NCBI GenBank assembly: GCA_013823855.1
Contig: PNMW01000082.1
Span: 1-64,000, forward strand
DNA from: Lysobacteraceae bacterium
GTDB lineage: Bacteria > Pseudomonadota > Gammaproteobacteria > Nevskiales > Nevskiaceae
Length of the DNA: 64,000 bases
Reading direction: 5' to 3'
Below the pieces are notes generated by a model that worked only from the letters and a program-made list of their open reading frames with translations, did no database searches and was not told where the DNA came from. Below are positions 38,175-47,721 of this stretch, in pieces. Numbering within the stretch: the stretch's first letter is position 1; every line of letters starts with the position of its first letter. A program made the translations under genes and the position numbers.

Positions 38175-38801
38175 ATGGCCCGCAAACCCGCCCACGAACA
38201 GTTCGACACGTTGAAAGCCATCCAGGACTGTGCATTCGACCTGTTCGGCCGCTACGGCTACGACGGCGTGTCGATCGGGGCGATCTCGGCCGCGGCCAAG
38301 CTGTCCAAGGGCGCGCTGTACTGGCATTACGCCAGCAAGGAGGCGCTGTTCCTCGCCTGCCTGAAGCGTCTGCATTCGCTGTTCGACAGCCATATCTTCG
38401 AGCCGATGCGCCGCCCCGACGCCGATCCGGTGGCCAGCGTGCTGGCGCTGTTCCAGGGCATGGCCCGACTGCTGCAGGATCCCCTGCTGCGCAATGGCAT
38501 CGCTGGCTACTGGCTGATTCCGGACAGCCCGGAAACGGCAGCCCCGGCGGCCGAGCAGCGCGCCTTCGAGGCCCGCTCGGCGCAGGCGATCCGCGACGCG
38601 CTGGCGCGCGGCATCGATGCCGGCCGCTTCGACTTCGGCGACGACCTCGACGACATGTCGCGGGCGATCATCTCGATCGTCGAAGCGGTGATCCTGCCGC
38701 TGCGTCACCAGACGCCCGAGGACGTCCACCGGACGCTGGGGGTGCTGGCCCGCACGCTGTTCCGCGCCTACGACAAGAGCGGTTCGCTGCCGCTGTTCTG
38801 A
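38175..38801 (+). CDS. TetR-family transcriptional regulator
   Basis: 208 residues. The N-terminal HTH reads AFDLFGRYGYDGVSIGAISAAAKLSKGALYWHYASKEALFLACLK, the standard TetR DNA-binding domain. The ligand-binding part is not family-specific. It is divergent from metZ over 147 bp and convergent with mdtC, 38 bp from its stop. Regulation of the mdt efflux operon is possible, but the mdtA promoter is about 8 kb away, so metZ or itself are equally likely targets. Confidence 0.9.
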   Translation: MARKPAHEQFDTLKAIQDCAFDLFGRYGYDGVSIGAISAAAKLSKGALYWHYASKEALFLACLKRLHSLFDSHIFEPMRRPDADPVASVLALFQGMARLLQDPLLRNGIAGYWLIPDSPETAAPAAEQRAFEARSAQAIRDALARGIDAGRFDFGDDLDDMSRAIISIVEAVILPLRHQTPEDVHRTLGVLARTLFRAYDKSGSLPLF

Positions 38802-38839
38802 GCGCCCCGCCGCGCGCCTGGCTTCCCTGCCGGCCGCCT

Positions 38840-41800
38840 TCAGGCCGGCTTCGCCGGCACCGGTCGCGGCGCCGGGCGGCGGCGCTTCCAGTCCGCGAGC
38901 TTCTCGAAGCCGAGATACACCACCGGCGTGGTGAACAGGGTCAGCAGCTGGCTCAGCAGCAGGCCGCCGATGATCGCGACACCCAGTGGCTGGCGCAGTT
39001 CGGAACCGGTGCCGAGGCCGATCGCCAGCGGCACCGCGCCGAACACGGCCGCCATCGTGGTCATGGTGATCGGCCGGAAGCGGGTCAGGCAGGCGTCGAA
39101 GATCGCCTCGCGCGGGCTCAGGCCTCGGCTGCGCTGGGCATCGAGCGCGAAATCGATCAGCAGGATGGCGTTCTTCTTGACGATGCCGACCAGCAGGATG
39201 ATGCCGATGACCGCAACCAGCGACAGCTCCATGTCGAAGGCCAGCAGCGCCAGCAGCGCGCCGATCCCGGCCGACGGAATCGTCGACAGGATGGTCAGCG
39301 GGTGGATCCAGCTTTCGTAGAGCATGCCGAGCACGATGTAGACGGCGAGCAACGCGGTCAGCAGCAGGATCGGAAAGGCATCGAGGCCGCTGGCGAACAG
39401 CGCGGCGCTACCGCCGAAGGCGCCACGGATGCTGCCCGGCATCTGCATCTCGGCCATCTGCTGCTTGATCAGCGGCTCGGCCATCGGCAGGGTCACGCCG
39501 GGCGCCAGGTTGAAGGTCAGGTTGACGACGGTGAACTGGCCTTCGTGATTGATCGACAGCGGCGTGGTACCGAACGCGTAGCGGGCCACGGCCGACAGCG
39601 GCACGGATGCGCCGCCCGGCGTGATGATCTGCAGGCGATCGAGCGCAGCGGGATCGCGCTGCTCGTCCGGCGTGGTTTCGAGGATCACCCGGTACTGGTC
39701 GGTCTTGTCGTAGAGCAGCGCGATCTGGCGCTGGCCAAACGCGTCGTAGAGCGCGGCGTCGATATCGGCCGGCCGCAGGCCGAGACGGGACGCGGCATCG
39801 CGATTGACGACGACGTTCAGCTGCAGCGCGCCGGTTTCCATGTCCGACGACACGTCGCGCAGCTCCGGCAGCGTCTTCAGACGCTCGGCGAGCTTCGGCG
39901 TCCATTCGTACAGGTCGGCCGGCTCGCTGGCGCTCAGCGCGAACAGGTATTGCGAGCGCCCGGAGCGGCCGCCGGCGCGCAGGTCCTGCAGCGCCTGCAG
40001 GTACATCTCGACACCCTCGACCGTCTGCGCCTTCGGCCGCAACCGCTCGATGACCTGCTCGACATGGGTCCGCCGTCCGGCCTCCGGCGTCTTCAGATTG
40101 ATGAAGATCCGCGCCGAGTTCGAGGCACCGCGATTGCCACCGACGAAGTACACGGCGGAGGCGACATCGGGATCGGCCAGCACGATGTCGGCGAGCTGCA
40201 GGGTCTTGGCAGCGATCGCGTCGAACGACGAATCCTGGGCGCCGACGATCGAGCCCTGGATGAAGCCGGTGTCCTGCTGCGGGAAAAAGCCCTTGGGCAC
40301 CACGGTGTACAGCCAGCCGGTGACGAACACGGTGGCCACCGTGAACACCGCCATCAGCCGGGTGTGGCGCAGGGTCCAGACCAGCCCGGTGCGGTAGACG
40401 CCTTGCAGCGCGTTCAGGCCGGCTTCGAGCCCGCGCTCGATACGGCCCGGCCTGCGGTCGTGTGACCCGGCGCGCAGGAACTTCGCGCACAGGCTCGGCG
40501 TCAGGCTCAGGGAGATGATCCCGGACAAGGCCACGGCGATCGCCAGCGTCACCGAGAACTCTCGGAACAGCCGGCCCGGCACGCCGCCGAGGAACAGGAT
40601 CGGAATGAACACGGCGATCAGGCTGACGGTGATCGACAGCACCGTGAAGCCGATTTCGCGGGCGCCCCGGATCGCCGCCTCGCGCGGCTTCTCGCCGTTC
40701 TCGATGTGGCGGACGATGTTCTCGATCACCACGATGGCGTCGTCGACGACGAAGCCGACCGACACGGTGAGCGCGATCAGCGACAGGTTGTCGAGGCTGT
40801 AGTCGAGCAGCCACATGCAGGCGCAGGTGCTGCTGAGCGCCAGCGGCACGGTGACGCCGGCGATCGCGGTCGGCACGCCGCGGCGCAGGAACAGGAACAT
40901 CACCAGGATCACCAGCGCGGTCGACACCACCAGCGCCACCTGCACCTCGTGGACCGACGAGCGGATCGTCTGCGTGCGGTTGGCCTGGATCGAGATCGTC
41001 ACCCCCGGCGGCAGCTCGGCGCGGATCGCCGGCAGCTGCGCGAGGATGGCGTCGACGGTCTCGATGACATTGGCGTCGGCCTGCTTGCGGACGAACATCA
41101 GCACGGCGCGCTTGCCGTTGTACCAGCCGGCGGTACGACTGTTCTCCTGGCCTTCGATGACCTCGGCAACGGCCGACAGCGGCACCGGCACGCCGCCCTG
41201 CACGGCGACGACGGCATTGCGAAAATCCTCGACGGTGACCAGCTGGTCGTTGGCGTCGATCACCCAGGTCTGCCGTTCGTCACCGAGGCTGCCCTTGGCG
41301 CGATTGACGGTCAGGCTGCCGATCGCCGTACGGATCGAAGCCAGAGACAGGCCCATCCGCGACAGCGCCGCCGGATTGGCCTGGATGCGGATCGCCGGCT
41401 TGGCGGCGCCGGAGATCTGCACCTCGGCGACCCCCTTGACCTGCGACAAGGTCGGGCTCAGGCGGCTGTCGGCCACTTCGTAGACGCGGTCGAGGCCCAG
41501 CGTGTCCGAGGTCAGCGCGAGGATCAGGATCGGCGCGTCATTCGGGTTGGCCTTGCGCCAGGTCGGCGGCGACGGCAGCCCGGCCGGCAGATCGGCCAGC
41601 GAGGCGTTGATCGCCGCCTGCACGTCGCGCGCGGCGCCGTCGATGTCGCGCGACAGGTCGAACTGCAGGATCACCGTGGCGCTGCCCTGACCGCTCGACG
41701 AGGTCATCTCGTTGACGCCGGGAATCTGGCCGAGCCGGCGCTCCAGCGGAGCGGCCACGGTCTGCGCCATGGTTTCCGGCGCTGCCCCCGGCTGCTGCGC

Positions 41801-41944
41801 CGACACGAAGATGATCGGGAACTCGACCTGCGGCAGCGGCGCGACCGGCAGCCGGAAATAGGCCAGCAGGCCGATCAGGAACATGCCGATCGCCAGCAGC
41901 GAGGTGCCGATCGGGCGATTGATGAAGGGGCCGCTGAGCGTCAC
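38840..41944 (-). CDS. mdtC: RND efflux transporter, MdtC-like
   Basis: 1034 residues from a GTG overlapping the mdtB stop (GTGA). An inner-membrane proton-driven drug exporter of the HAE family with 12 membrane helices and two large periplasmic loops. TM4 carries the proton-relay pair in VSVGFVVDDAIVVIENI. N- and C-terminal signatures (FINRPIGTSLLAIGMFLIGLLAYFRLPVAPLPQVEFP, GIVKKNAILLIDFAL) are intact. MdtB and MdtC act as a mixed trimer in E. coli. It is the last gene of mdtABC. Confidence 0.93.
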   Translation of the reverse strand: MTLSGPFINRPIGTSLLAIGMFLIGLLAYFRLPVAPLPQVEFPIIFVSAQQPGAAPETMAQTVAAPLERRLGQIPGVNEMTSSSGQGSATVILQFDLSRDIDGAARDVQAAINASLADLPAGLPSPPTWRKANPNDAPILILALTSDTLGLDRVYEVADSRLSPTLSQVKGVAEVQISGAAKPAIRIQANPAALSRMGLSLASIRTAIGSLTVNRAKGSLGDERQTWVIDANDQLVTVEDFRNAVVAVQGGVPVPLSAVAEVIEGQENSRTAGWYNGKRAVLMFVRKQADANVIETVDAILAQLPAIRAELPPGVTISIQANRTQTIRSSVHEVQVALVVSTALVILVMFLFLRRGVPTAIAGVTVPLALSSTCACMWLLDYSLDNLSLIALTVSVGFVVDDAIVVIENIVRHIENGEKPREAAIRGAREIGFTVLSITVSLIAVFIPILFLGGVPGRLFREFSVTLAIAVALSGIISLSLTPSLCAKFLRAGSHDRRPGRIERGLEAGLNALQGVYRTGLVWTLRHTRLMAVFTVATVFVTGWLYTVVPKGFFPQQDTGFIQGSIVGAQDSSFDAIAAKTLQLADIVLADPDVASAVYFVGGNRGASNSARIFINLKTPEAGRRTHVEQVIERLRPKAQTVEGVEMYLQALQDLRAGGRSGRSQYLFALSASEPADLYEWTPKLAERLKTLPELRDVSSDMETGALQLNVVVNRDAASRLGLRPADIDAALYDAFGQRQIALLYDKTDQYRVILETTPDEQRDPAALDRLQIITPGGASVPLSAVARYAFGTTPLSINHEGQFTVVNLTFNLAPGVTLPMAEPLIKQQMAEMQMPGSIRGAFGGSAALFASGLDAFPILLLTALLAVYIVLGMLYESWIHPLTILSTIPSAGIGALLALLAFDMELSLVAVIGIILLVGIVKKNAILLIDFALDAQRSRGLSPREAIFDACLTRFRPITMTTMAAVFGAVPLAIGLGTGSELRQPLGVAIIGGLLLSQLLTLFTTPVVYLGFEKLADWKRRRPAPRPVPAKPA

Positions 41945-44900
41945 GGCGTGGCGGCCGCCGTCGATGCCGGCGCCGACCGGAAGCGCAGCGCGACGCGATC
42001 CATCGCCAGGTAGATGACCGGGGTGGTGTACAGGGTCAGCATCTGGCTCAGGATCAGGCCGCCGACGATGGCGATGCCCATCGGGTTGCGCAGTTCCGAG
42101 CCGGCGCCGGATTCCAGCGCCAGCGGCAGCGCGCCAAGCAGTGCTGCCATCGTCGTCATCATGATCGGCCGGAAACGCAAGCGCGCCGCCTCGAAGATCG
42201 CATCCGCAGGCGCCTTGCCGTGGTCGCGTTCGGCCTCGAGCGCGAAGTCGATCATCATGATCGCGTTCTTCTTGACGATGCCGATCAAGAGCACGACACC
42301 GATCAGCGCCACCACCGAAAAATCCTGTCCGGTCAGCAGCAGCGCCAGCAGCGCGCCGACGCCGGCCGACGGCAGGGTCGACAGGATGGTCAGCGGGTGG
42401 ATGTAGCTCTCATAGAGCACGCCGAGCACGATGTAGATCACCACGATCGCAGCCCCGATCAGCCAGGGCATGCTGGCCAGCGAGGTCTGGAACTCCGCGG
42501 CCGTGCCCGAGAAGCTGCGCTGCACCGATGCCGGCAGGCCGATCTCCGCCTCGGCGGCGGCAATCGCCGGCAGGGCGTCACTCAGGCTCGTGCCGGGCGC
42601 CAGGTTGAACGACAGCGTCGCCGCCGGCAGCTGGCCCTGATGGCTCAGCACCAGCGGCCCGCGCGTGGTGGTCGCGGTCGCGACCGCCGACAGCGGCACC
42701 AGCGCGCCGCTGTCCGACTTGACGTAGAGCTGGTCGAGCGCGTCCGGCCGCTTGCGGAACTCCGGCGGCACTTCGAGCACCACGCGGTACTGGGTCACCT
42801 GGGTGAAGATGGTGGTCACCTGGCGCTGGCCGAAGGCGTCGTACAGCGCATCGTCGATCGCCTGCACCGGCACGCCGAGCCGCGAGGCACGATCGCGCTG
42901 GATGGCCAGCGAAAGGTACAGGCCATCGGTCTGCTGCTCGGTGCTGACGTCCGCCAGTTCCGGCCGCGCCTTCAGCGCGGCGATCAGTTTCGGCGTCCAA
43001 CGGCTGAGTTCGGCGGCGTCGAGGCTGCGCAGGCCGTACTGGTACTGGGTGCGGGCGATGCGGCTGTCGATCTGCAGATCCTGCACCGGCTGCATGAACA
43101 GGCGGATGCCCTCGACCGCTGCGGCACGCTGCTTCAGCCGTTCGATCACTTGTTCGGCGGAAGCCTCGCGCTCGCCGCGCGGCTTCAGCACGATGTTCAG
43201 GCGGCCGGTGTTCAGCGTCGGGTTGATGCCGCCGCTGCCGACGAAGGCGGCGACGCTCGCCACGTCCGGGTCCTGCCGCACCGCTTCGGTCAACGCGAAA
43301 GTGCGCGCCTTCATCGCCGGAAACGAGATGCTGGCCTCGGCTTCGGCGACGCCGACGATCACGCCAGTGTCCTGCTGCGGCAGCAGGCCCTTGGGGATCG
43401 CGACGAACAGCAGGCCGGTGGCCACGAGCGTTGCGCCGAACACGGTCAGGGTCTGCTTCGGTCGTGCCATCACCCAGCGCAAGCTGCGCTCGTAGCCGGC
43501 CAGCAGATTCGCGAACTGGCGTTCGGTCCAGTCGAAGATCGGTCGACCGGGCGCGCCGTGCCGCTCGCCGGGCTTTTCGGCCTTCAGCAGCTTGGCGCAC
43601 ATCATCGGCGTCAGGGTCAGCGATACCAGTGCCGAGATCGTCACCGCGATGGTCAGCACCAGCGCGAAATCCCGGAACAGCCGGCCGATCACGCCACTCA
43701 TGAACAGCAGCGGGATGAACACGGCGATCAGGCTCACGGTCAGCGACACCACGGTGAAGCCGATCTGCTTCGCACCCTTGCGCGCCGCCGTTTCCGGGTC
43801 TTCCCCGTCCTCGATGTAGCGAACGATGTTCTCGATCATCACGATCGCGTCGTCGACGACGAAGCCGGTGGCGATGGTCAGCGCCATCAGGCTCAGGTTG
43901 TCGAGCGAAAAGCCGCACAGCGCCATCACCCCGAAGGTGCCGATGATCGACATCGGCAGTGCGACACTCGGGATCACCGTCGCCCACAGCTTGCGCAGGA
44001 ACACGAAGATCACCATCACCACGAGCGCCACGGTCAGCAGCATCGTGAACTGCACGTCGTGCACCGAGGCGCGGATGGTTTCGGTGCGATCGGCCAGCAC
44101 CGCGACCTTGACCGAGGCCGGGAAGCTGGCGGTCAGCTGCGGCAGCAGCTTCCGGATGCGCTCGACGGTCTCGATGATGTTGGCGCCGGGCTGGCGGCGG
44201 ACGTCGACCAGCACGGCCGGGCGCGATGCGGCCGTTTGCCCGGCGCTGTCGGCCGTCTTCGCTGGCGCGGTTCTGTCCTCATGGCTGGCTCCGGCCCGAT
44301 CGGCTCCGCCGCTCGGGCGTTCGCCGGAACTGCGAGCAGTGCTCGCAAAGCCGTTCCCGCTCACCCACGCCGCCAGCTGCTCGTTCTCCACGCCTTCGAT
44401 GACATTGGCGACATCGGACAGCCGCACCGGCGCGCCATTGCGGTAGGCGATGATCACCGGCCTGTACTCGTTGGCCGAGACGATCTGGTCGTTGGAGCCG
44501 ATCGTGAAGCTCTGCTTCGGGCCGTCGAAGGTGCCTTTCGGCGCATTGACGTTGGCTTCCTTCAGCGCGGTGCGAATGTCGCCGAGGCCGAGCTGCAGGC
44601 CGGCCAGAGCCGCCGGATTGGCCTGGATGCGCACCGCCGGCCGCTGGTTGCCCTGGATCGACACCAGACCCACGCCACTGACCTGCGACAGCTTCTGCGC
44701 CAGCACCGAATCGGCGAGATCGGCGACCTGGTTCTGCGGCAGCACCTCGGAACTGATCGCCAGCTGCAGGATCGGCGCGTCGGCAGGGTTGACCTTGTTG
44801 TAGACCGGCGGATACGGCAGGTCCGCCGGCAAGGTGCCGCGCGCGGCGTTGATCGCCGCCTGCACGTCCTGCGCGGCGTTGTCGATGTCGCGGTCGAGCA

Positions 44901-45186
44901 CGAACTGCAGGGTGATCGTCGACAGCCCGTACGAGGAATCCGAATTCATCGAGGCAAGGCCCGCGATGGTGCCGAACTGCCGCTCCAGCGGCGTGGTGAC
45001 CAGCGATTCCATCACCTGCGGGCTGGCCCCCGGCAATTGTGTCGTCACCTGGATGGTCGGGAAATCGACGTTCGGCAGTGCCGAGATCGGCAGACCGCGA
45101 TAGCCCAGCGCACCGAGCAGCAGCACCGCGATCATCAGCAAGGTGGTCGCGATCGGGCGGGAGATGAACGGTTCGGAGACGCTCAC
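41941..45186 (-). CDS. mdtB: RND efflux transporter, MdtB-like, with in-frame insertion
   Basis: 1081 residues from GTG 45186, about 40 longer than E. coli MdtB (1040). The proton-relay motif is ATGFVVDDAIVMIENI; the start FISRPIATTLLMIAVLLLGALGYRGLPISALPNVDFPTIQV is typical. The extra length is a 48-residue hydrophilic insert at residues 275-322, between ...NEQLAAW and PAVLVDVRRQPGANII, where E. coli has only a few residues. It lies in a periplasmic loop. The insert is encoded by palindromic DNA (44221-44364). The frame remains open, so the protein is probably made. Confidence 0.93.
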   Translation of the reverse strand: MSVSEPFISRPIATTLLMIAVLLLGALGYRGLPISALPNVDFPTIQVTTQLPGASPQVMESLVTTPLERQFGTIAGLASMNSDSSYGLSTITLQFVLDRDIDNAAQDVQAAINAARGTLPADLPYPPVYNKVNPADAPILQLAISSEVLPQNQVADLADSVLAQKLSQVSGVGLVSIQGNQRPAVRIQANPAALAGLQLGLGDIRTALKEANVNAPKGTFDGPKQSFTIGSNDQIVSANEYRPVIIAYRNGAPVRLSDVANVIEGVENEQLAAWVSGNGFASTARSSGERPSGGADRAGASHEDRTAPAKTADSAGQTAASRPAVLVDVRRQPGANIIETVERIRKLLPQLTASFPASVKVAVLADRTETIRASVHDVQFTMLLTVALVVMVIFVFLRKLWATVIPSVALPMSIIGTFGVMALCGFSLDNLSLMALTIATGFVVDDAIVMIENIVRYIEDGEDPETAARKGAKQIGFTVVSLTVSLIAVFIPLLFMSGVIGRLFRDFALVLTIAVTISALVSLTLTPMMCAKLLKAEKPGERHGAPGRPIFDWTERQFANLLAGYERSLRWVMARPKQTLTVFGATLVATGLLFVAIPKGLLPQQDTGVIVGVAEAEASISFPAMKARTFALTEAVRQDPDVASVAAFVGSGGINPTLNTGRLNIVLKPRGEREASAEQVIERLKQRAAAVEGIRLFMQPVQDLQIDSRIARTQYQYGLRSLDAAELSRWTPKLIAALKARPELADVSTEQQTDGLYLSLAIQRDRASRLGVPVQAIDDALYDAFGQRQVTTIFTQVTQYRVVLEVPPEFRKRPDALDQLYVKSDSGALVPLSAVATATTTRGPLVLSHQGQLPAATLSFNLAPGTSLSDALPAIAAAEAEIGLPASVQRSFSGTAAEFQTSLASMPWLIGAAIVVIYIVLGVLYESYIHPLTILSTLPSAGVGALLALLLTGQDFSVVALIGVVLLIGIVKKNAIMMIDFALEAERDHGKAPADAIFEAARLRFRPIMMTTMAALLGALPLALESGAGSELRNPMGIAIVGGLILSQMLTLYTTPVIYLAMDRVALRFRSAPASTAAATP
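44221..44364. repeat. Palindromic element inserted in frame in mdtB
   Basis: 144 bp (48 codons) with two hairpin units: TGCGAGCAGTGCTCGCA (44331-44347, perfect 8+8) and GCCCGA/TCGGGC (44294-44299 with 44313-44318). It encodes a low-complexity stretch rich in Ala, Ser, Gly, Arg. REP-like or palindromic-element origin is inferred. Confidence 0.65.
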
Positions 45187-45505
45187 TTGCCGCTTTCCTC
45201 ACGCAGAGAACGCGGAGCACGCAGAGAAAAGCGCGCACTGGCCCTCTCCCCCCGGGAGAGCGCTTTGGCCGGCCCGGACTGACTCAATGTCCGTCCGGGC
45301 TTTGCCAAACGCGGGGGAGGGAGAAGGCTCCGATTCAGCGCACGGCTTGACCCGCATCCCTCACCCCCAGCCACCAGAGGCATGCTCTGGCCCCGGAGGG
45401 GAGAGGAGAGACCAGCAGAGATCGCACTCATGAACAAGATTCTCGCTGTTCCCTGCGTGCTCGGCGTTCTCCGCGCGAGATCGCATTCTGCTCGGGCGAT
45501 CACCC
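45187..45505. repeat. Repeat-filled gap between mdtA and mdtB (inverted pair copy 2)
   Basis: 319 bp inside the operon with no gene. Outer arms at 45199-45230 and 45438-45479 are inverted copies (CTCACGCAGAGAACGCGGAG versus CTCGCGCGGAGAACGCCGAG, then CACGCAG). Inside are GCCCGGAC/GTCCGGGC around 45272-45300 and CCAGAG/CTCTGG around 45374-45390, plus CCCTCTCCCCC-type blocks in both orientations. The extra hairpins could lower mdtB relative to mdtA. Confidence 0.7.
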
Positions 45506-46741
45506 TCACTTGCCCTTCGGCTGCGCATCAGCCGCCACCACCGGCTCATCCTTCGCCTCACGGATCTTCGAACCCGGCTGCAAGCGGTACTGGCCGTCGG
45601 TGACGATACGATCGCCGTCGTTCAGGCCGCTGGCGATCAGCGCCATGCCGCCTTCGCTGTGGGCGACCTTGATGTCGCGCTTCTCGGCAATCGCCTCGCC
45701 CTTGTCGTCGACGCCGGCCAGGTAGACGAAATCGCCGTCCGGCCCGCGTTGCACGGCGTTCGCCGGGATCACCAGGCCGTTGGCTTCGGTCCGCACCAGC
45801 AGCCGCATGTTGACGAACTGGCCCGGCCACAGTGCCTTGTCGTCGTTGGCGAAGGTCGCCTTCAGGCGGATGGTGCCGGTGGTCTGGTCGATCTGGTTGT
45901 CGATCACGGTCAGTTCGCCCCTGGCCAGCCTCTTGGCGTTGTCGCGATCGAAGGCCAGCACCTGCAGGCCCTGCCCGCCGGCGGCGCGGATGTCGCCCAG
46001 GCTTTGCTCCGGCAAGGTGAACACCACCGAGATCGGCCGGATCTGGGTGACCACCACCAGGCCGCCGGTGGTGCCGGCATCGACCAGATTGCCGACATCG
46101 ACCAGCCGCAGGCCGGTGATGCCGCTGATCGGCGCGGTGACCCGGGCAAAGCCCTGCGAGATCCGCGCGTTCTGCACGGCGGCCTCGCTGGCCTTCACGC
46201 TGGCTTCGAGCTGGGCGACGGTCTGCGCCTGGGTATCGAGCTGCTGTTTCGACACGTAGCCATCGCCGACCAGCTCGCGAAAGCGCTGCAGGTCGCGCCG
46301 GGCAGTGTTCAGCTGGGCCTCGCTCTGGCCCTTCTGGGCCAGCGCCTGCTGCAGCTGGGCATCGAAGCTGCGCGGATCGATCTGCGCCAGCAGATCGCCC
46401 TCGTTCACTTCCTGCCCTTCCTGGAACGCCACGGAGACCAGCTGGCCGCTGACCTGCGGCCGCACGGTGACCGTGTTGAACGCCTGCACGGTGCCGAGGC
46501 CGTCGAGATAGATCGGCACGTCACGGCGCGACACCGCGGCGATCGCGACCGGCACCGGGCCATCGAAGTCGCCGGGGCCGCCGCGCTTGCCGCGCCGGTT
46601 GCCGGTGCCGCCCGCTGCACCACCTTCGGCGGCAACGCCCGGCACGCCGTTGCCGTCGGCGGCCGGCTGACGCAGGAAAATCCACCACCCGAGTACGGCG
46701 ATCACGCCAAGACCCAGCGCGAACGCGACCACTCTGCGCAT
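45506..46741 (-). CDS. mdtA: RND membrane-fusion protein, MdtA-like
   Basis: 411 residues. The periplasmic adaptor links the MdtBC pump to an outer-membrane channel. The N-terminal anchor (about 4-23: VVAFALGLGVIAVLGWWIFL) is followed by a Gly/Arg-rich linker. The lipoyl/barrel-sandwich halves include TVRPQVSGQLVSVAFQEGQEVNEGDLLAQIDPRSFDAQL and FARVTAPISGITGLRLVDVGNLV, with the hairpin between. GGAG lies 9 bases before the ATG. It is the first gene of the operon. No outer-membrane factor gene is nearby. Confidence 0.93.
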   Translation of the reverse strand: MRRVVAFALGLGVIAVLGWWIFLRQPAADGNGVPGVAAEGGAAGGTGNRRGKRGGPGDFDGPVPVAIAAVSRRDVPIYLDGLGTVQAFNTVTVRPQVSGQLVSVAFQEGQEVNEGDLLAQIDPRSFDAQLQQALAQKGQSEAQLNTARRDLQRFRELVGDGYVSKQQLDTQAQTVAQLEASVKASEAAVQNARISQGFARVTAPISGITGLRLVDVGNLVDAGTTGGLVVVTQIRPISVVFTLPEQSLGDIRAAGGQGLQVLAFDRDNAKRLARGELTVIDNQIDQTTGTIRLKATFANDDKALWPGQFVNMRLLVRTEANGLVIPANAVQRGPDGDFVYLAGVDDKGEAIAEKRDIKVAHSEGGMALIASGLNDGDRIVTDGQYRLQPGSKIREAKDEPVVAADAQPKGK

Positions 46742-46809
46742 GCTGTATTGCTCCAGGTATCGAAAGGGAATGCGGTTTTCGCTTGCGGATCACGAAAGGG
46801 CCGCGGCCG

Positions 46810-46898
46810 CCGCGAGGTGCTGGCCGCAGCTTGCGTTCCACCGCGAGCGGGAAAATTTCTGGCGCTACCTTGCTTGAGCCCGCACCTCGCGGGCAAGC
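46810..46898. repeat. Inverted repeats between cobS and mdtA
   Basis: CCGCGAGGTGC (46810-46820) is repeated inverted at 46882-46892, and the second copy forms its own hairpin GCTT-GCCCGC/GCGGGC-AAGC (46872-46898). It sits in the 202-bp gap after cobS and before mdtA. No T-tract follows on the minus strand; transcript-end or mRNA-stability roles are possible. Confidence 0.55.
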
Positions 46899-46943
46899 GC
46901 CGACGCGTGAAGTTGGGTAACGCTGCGCCGCCGGCCGCGCCGA

Positions 46944-47666
46944 TCAGCCGAGGACCGGATAGGCGACGATGGCAGCCAGCAGCACGAGTTCGACCATCTC
47001 GATGCCCGCACCGAGCGCATCGCCGCACTGGCCGCCGAGGCGGCGCTTCAGGAACAGGCCCCAGGCGATGATCAGGATCGGGGCGATCAGCAGTCTCGGG
47101 CTGAACCACAGGCTGGCCACCGCAAGCATCGCCAGCCAGGACAGCATCGCCATCGGCTGGCGCTGCCAGGCAAAGCGATCGCCCATGCCGCCATGCAGCG
47201 GCGGCAGCCACCAGACCCAGACCAGCGGCCCGAGCCGAGCCCAGGCCGGGATCAGCAGCAGTGCGGCGAGCGAGGTCGCGGGCAGCAGCGCCAGCATCAC
47301 GAACTTCGCGAGCAGCATCGTCACCAGCGCGAGCACGCCGAAGCTGCCGAGATGCGGGTCTTTCAGCACCTCCAGAAACCGCTCGGGCCTGCCGTGCGCA
47401 GCCCCGAGCGCGTCGGCGAGATCGGCGAGGCCATCGAGATGCAGGCCGCCGGTGACCCAGGTCCACAGGCCCAGCAGCAGCATCGCCGCGAGCATCGCCG
47501 GCTGCCCGCCGGCGACCCACGCAAGCGCTGCCAGCAGCGCGCCGATGATCAGCCCGACCGCCGGGAACCAGACCGCGCAGCGGCTCAGGTCGGCGGCCTC
47601 GAAATCCGCGACCCGCGGCGTCGGCAGGCGGGTCAGGAACTGGGTGGCGAGGATCAGGCCGCGCAT
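46944..47666 (-). CDS. cobS: Adenosylcobinamide-GDP ribazoletransferase (cobalamin synthase)
   Basis: 240 residues from MRGLILATQFLTRLP. A polytopic inner-membrane enzyme joining adenosylcobinamide-GDP with alpha-ribazole (phosphate), the final step of nucleotide-loop assembly. The conserved segment TGGLHLDGLADLADALGAAHGRPERFLEVLKDPHLGSFGV is intact, and GDALGAGIE near the C-terminus matches the family. It is the last gene of the riboswitch-led B12 operon. Confidence 0.95.
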   Translation of the reverse strand: MRGLILATQFLTRLPTPRVADFEAADLSRCAVWFPAVGLIIGALLAALAWVAGGQPAMLAAMLLLGLWTWVTGGLHLDGLADLADALGAAHGRPERFLEVLKDPHLGSFGVLALVTMLLAKFVMLALLPATSLAALLLIPAWARLGPLVWVWWLPPLHGGMGDRFAWQRQPMAMLSWLAMLAVASLWFSPRLLIAPILIIAWGLFLKRRLGGQCGDALGAGIEMVELVLLAAIVAYPVLG

Positions 47667-47721
47667 GGCGTCGTGGTTCCGTGGCAAGGCCAAAGGCTTT
47701 CAACGGTTTGCCATGGCTTGA

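Noticed and set aside
38802..38860. GGCCGGC-type hairpin between tetR and mdtC
   Set aside because: Stem partly inside mdtC and no T-tract in either direction.
42220..45282. 1020-codon open frame on the plus strand opposite mdtB
   Set aside because: Shadow frame from GC-biased third codon positions; no recognisable motif, and mdtB is unmistakable.
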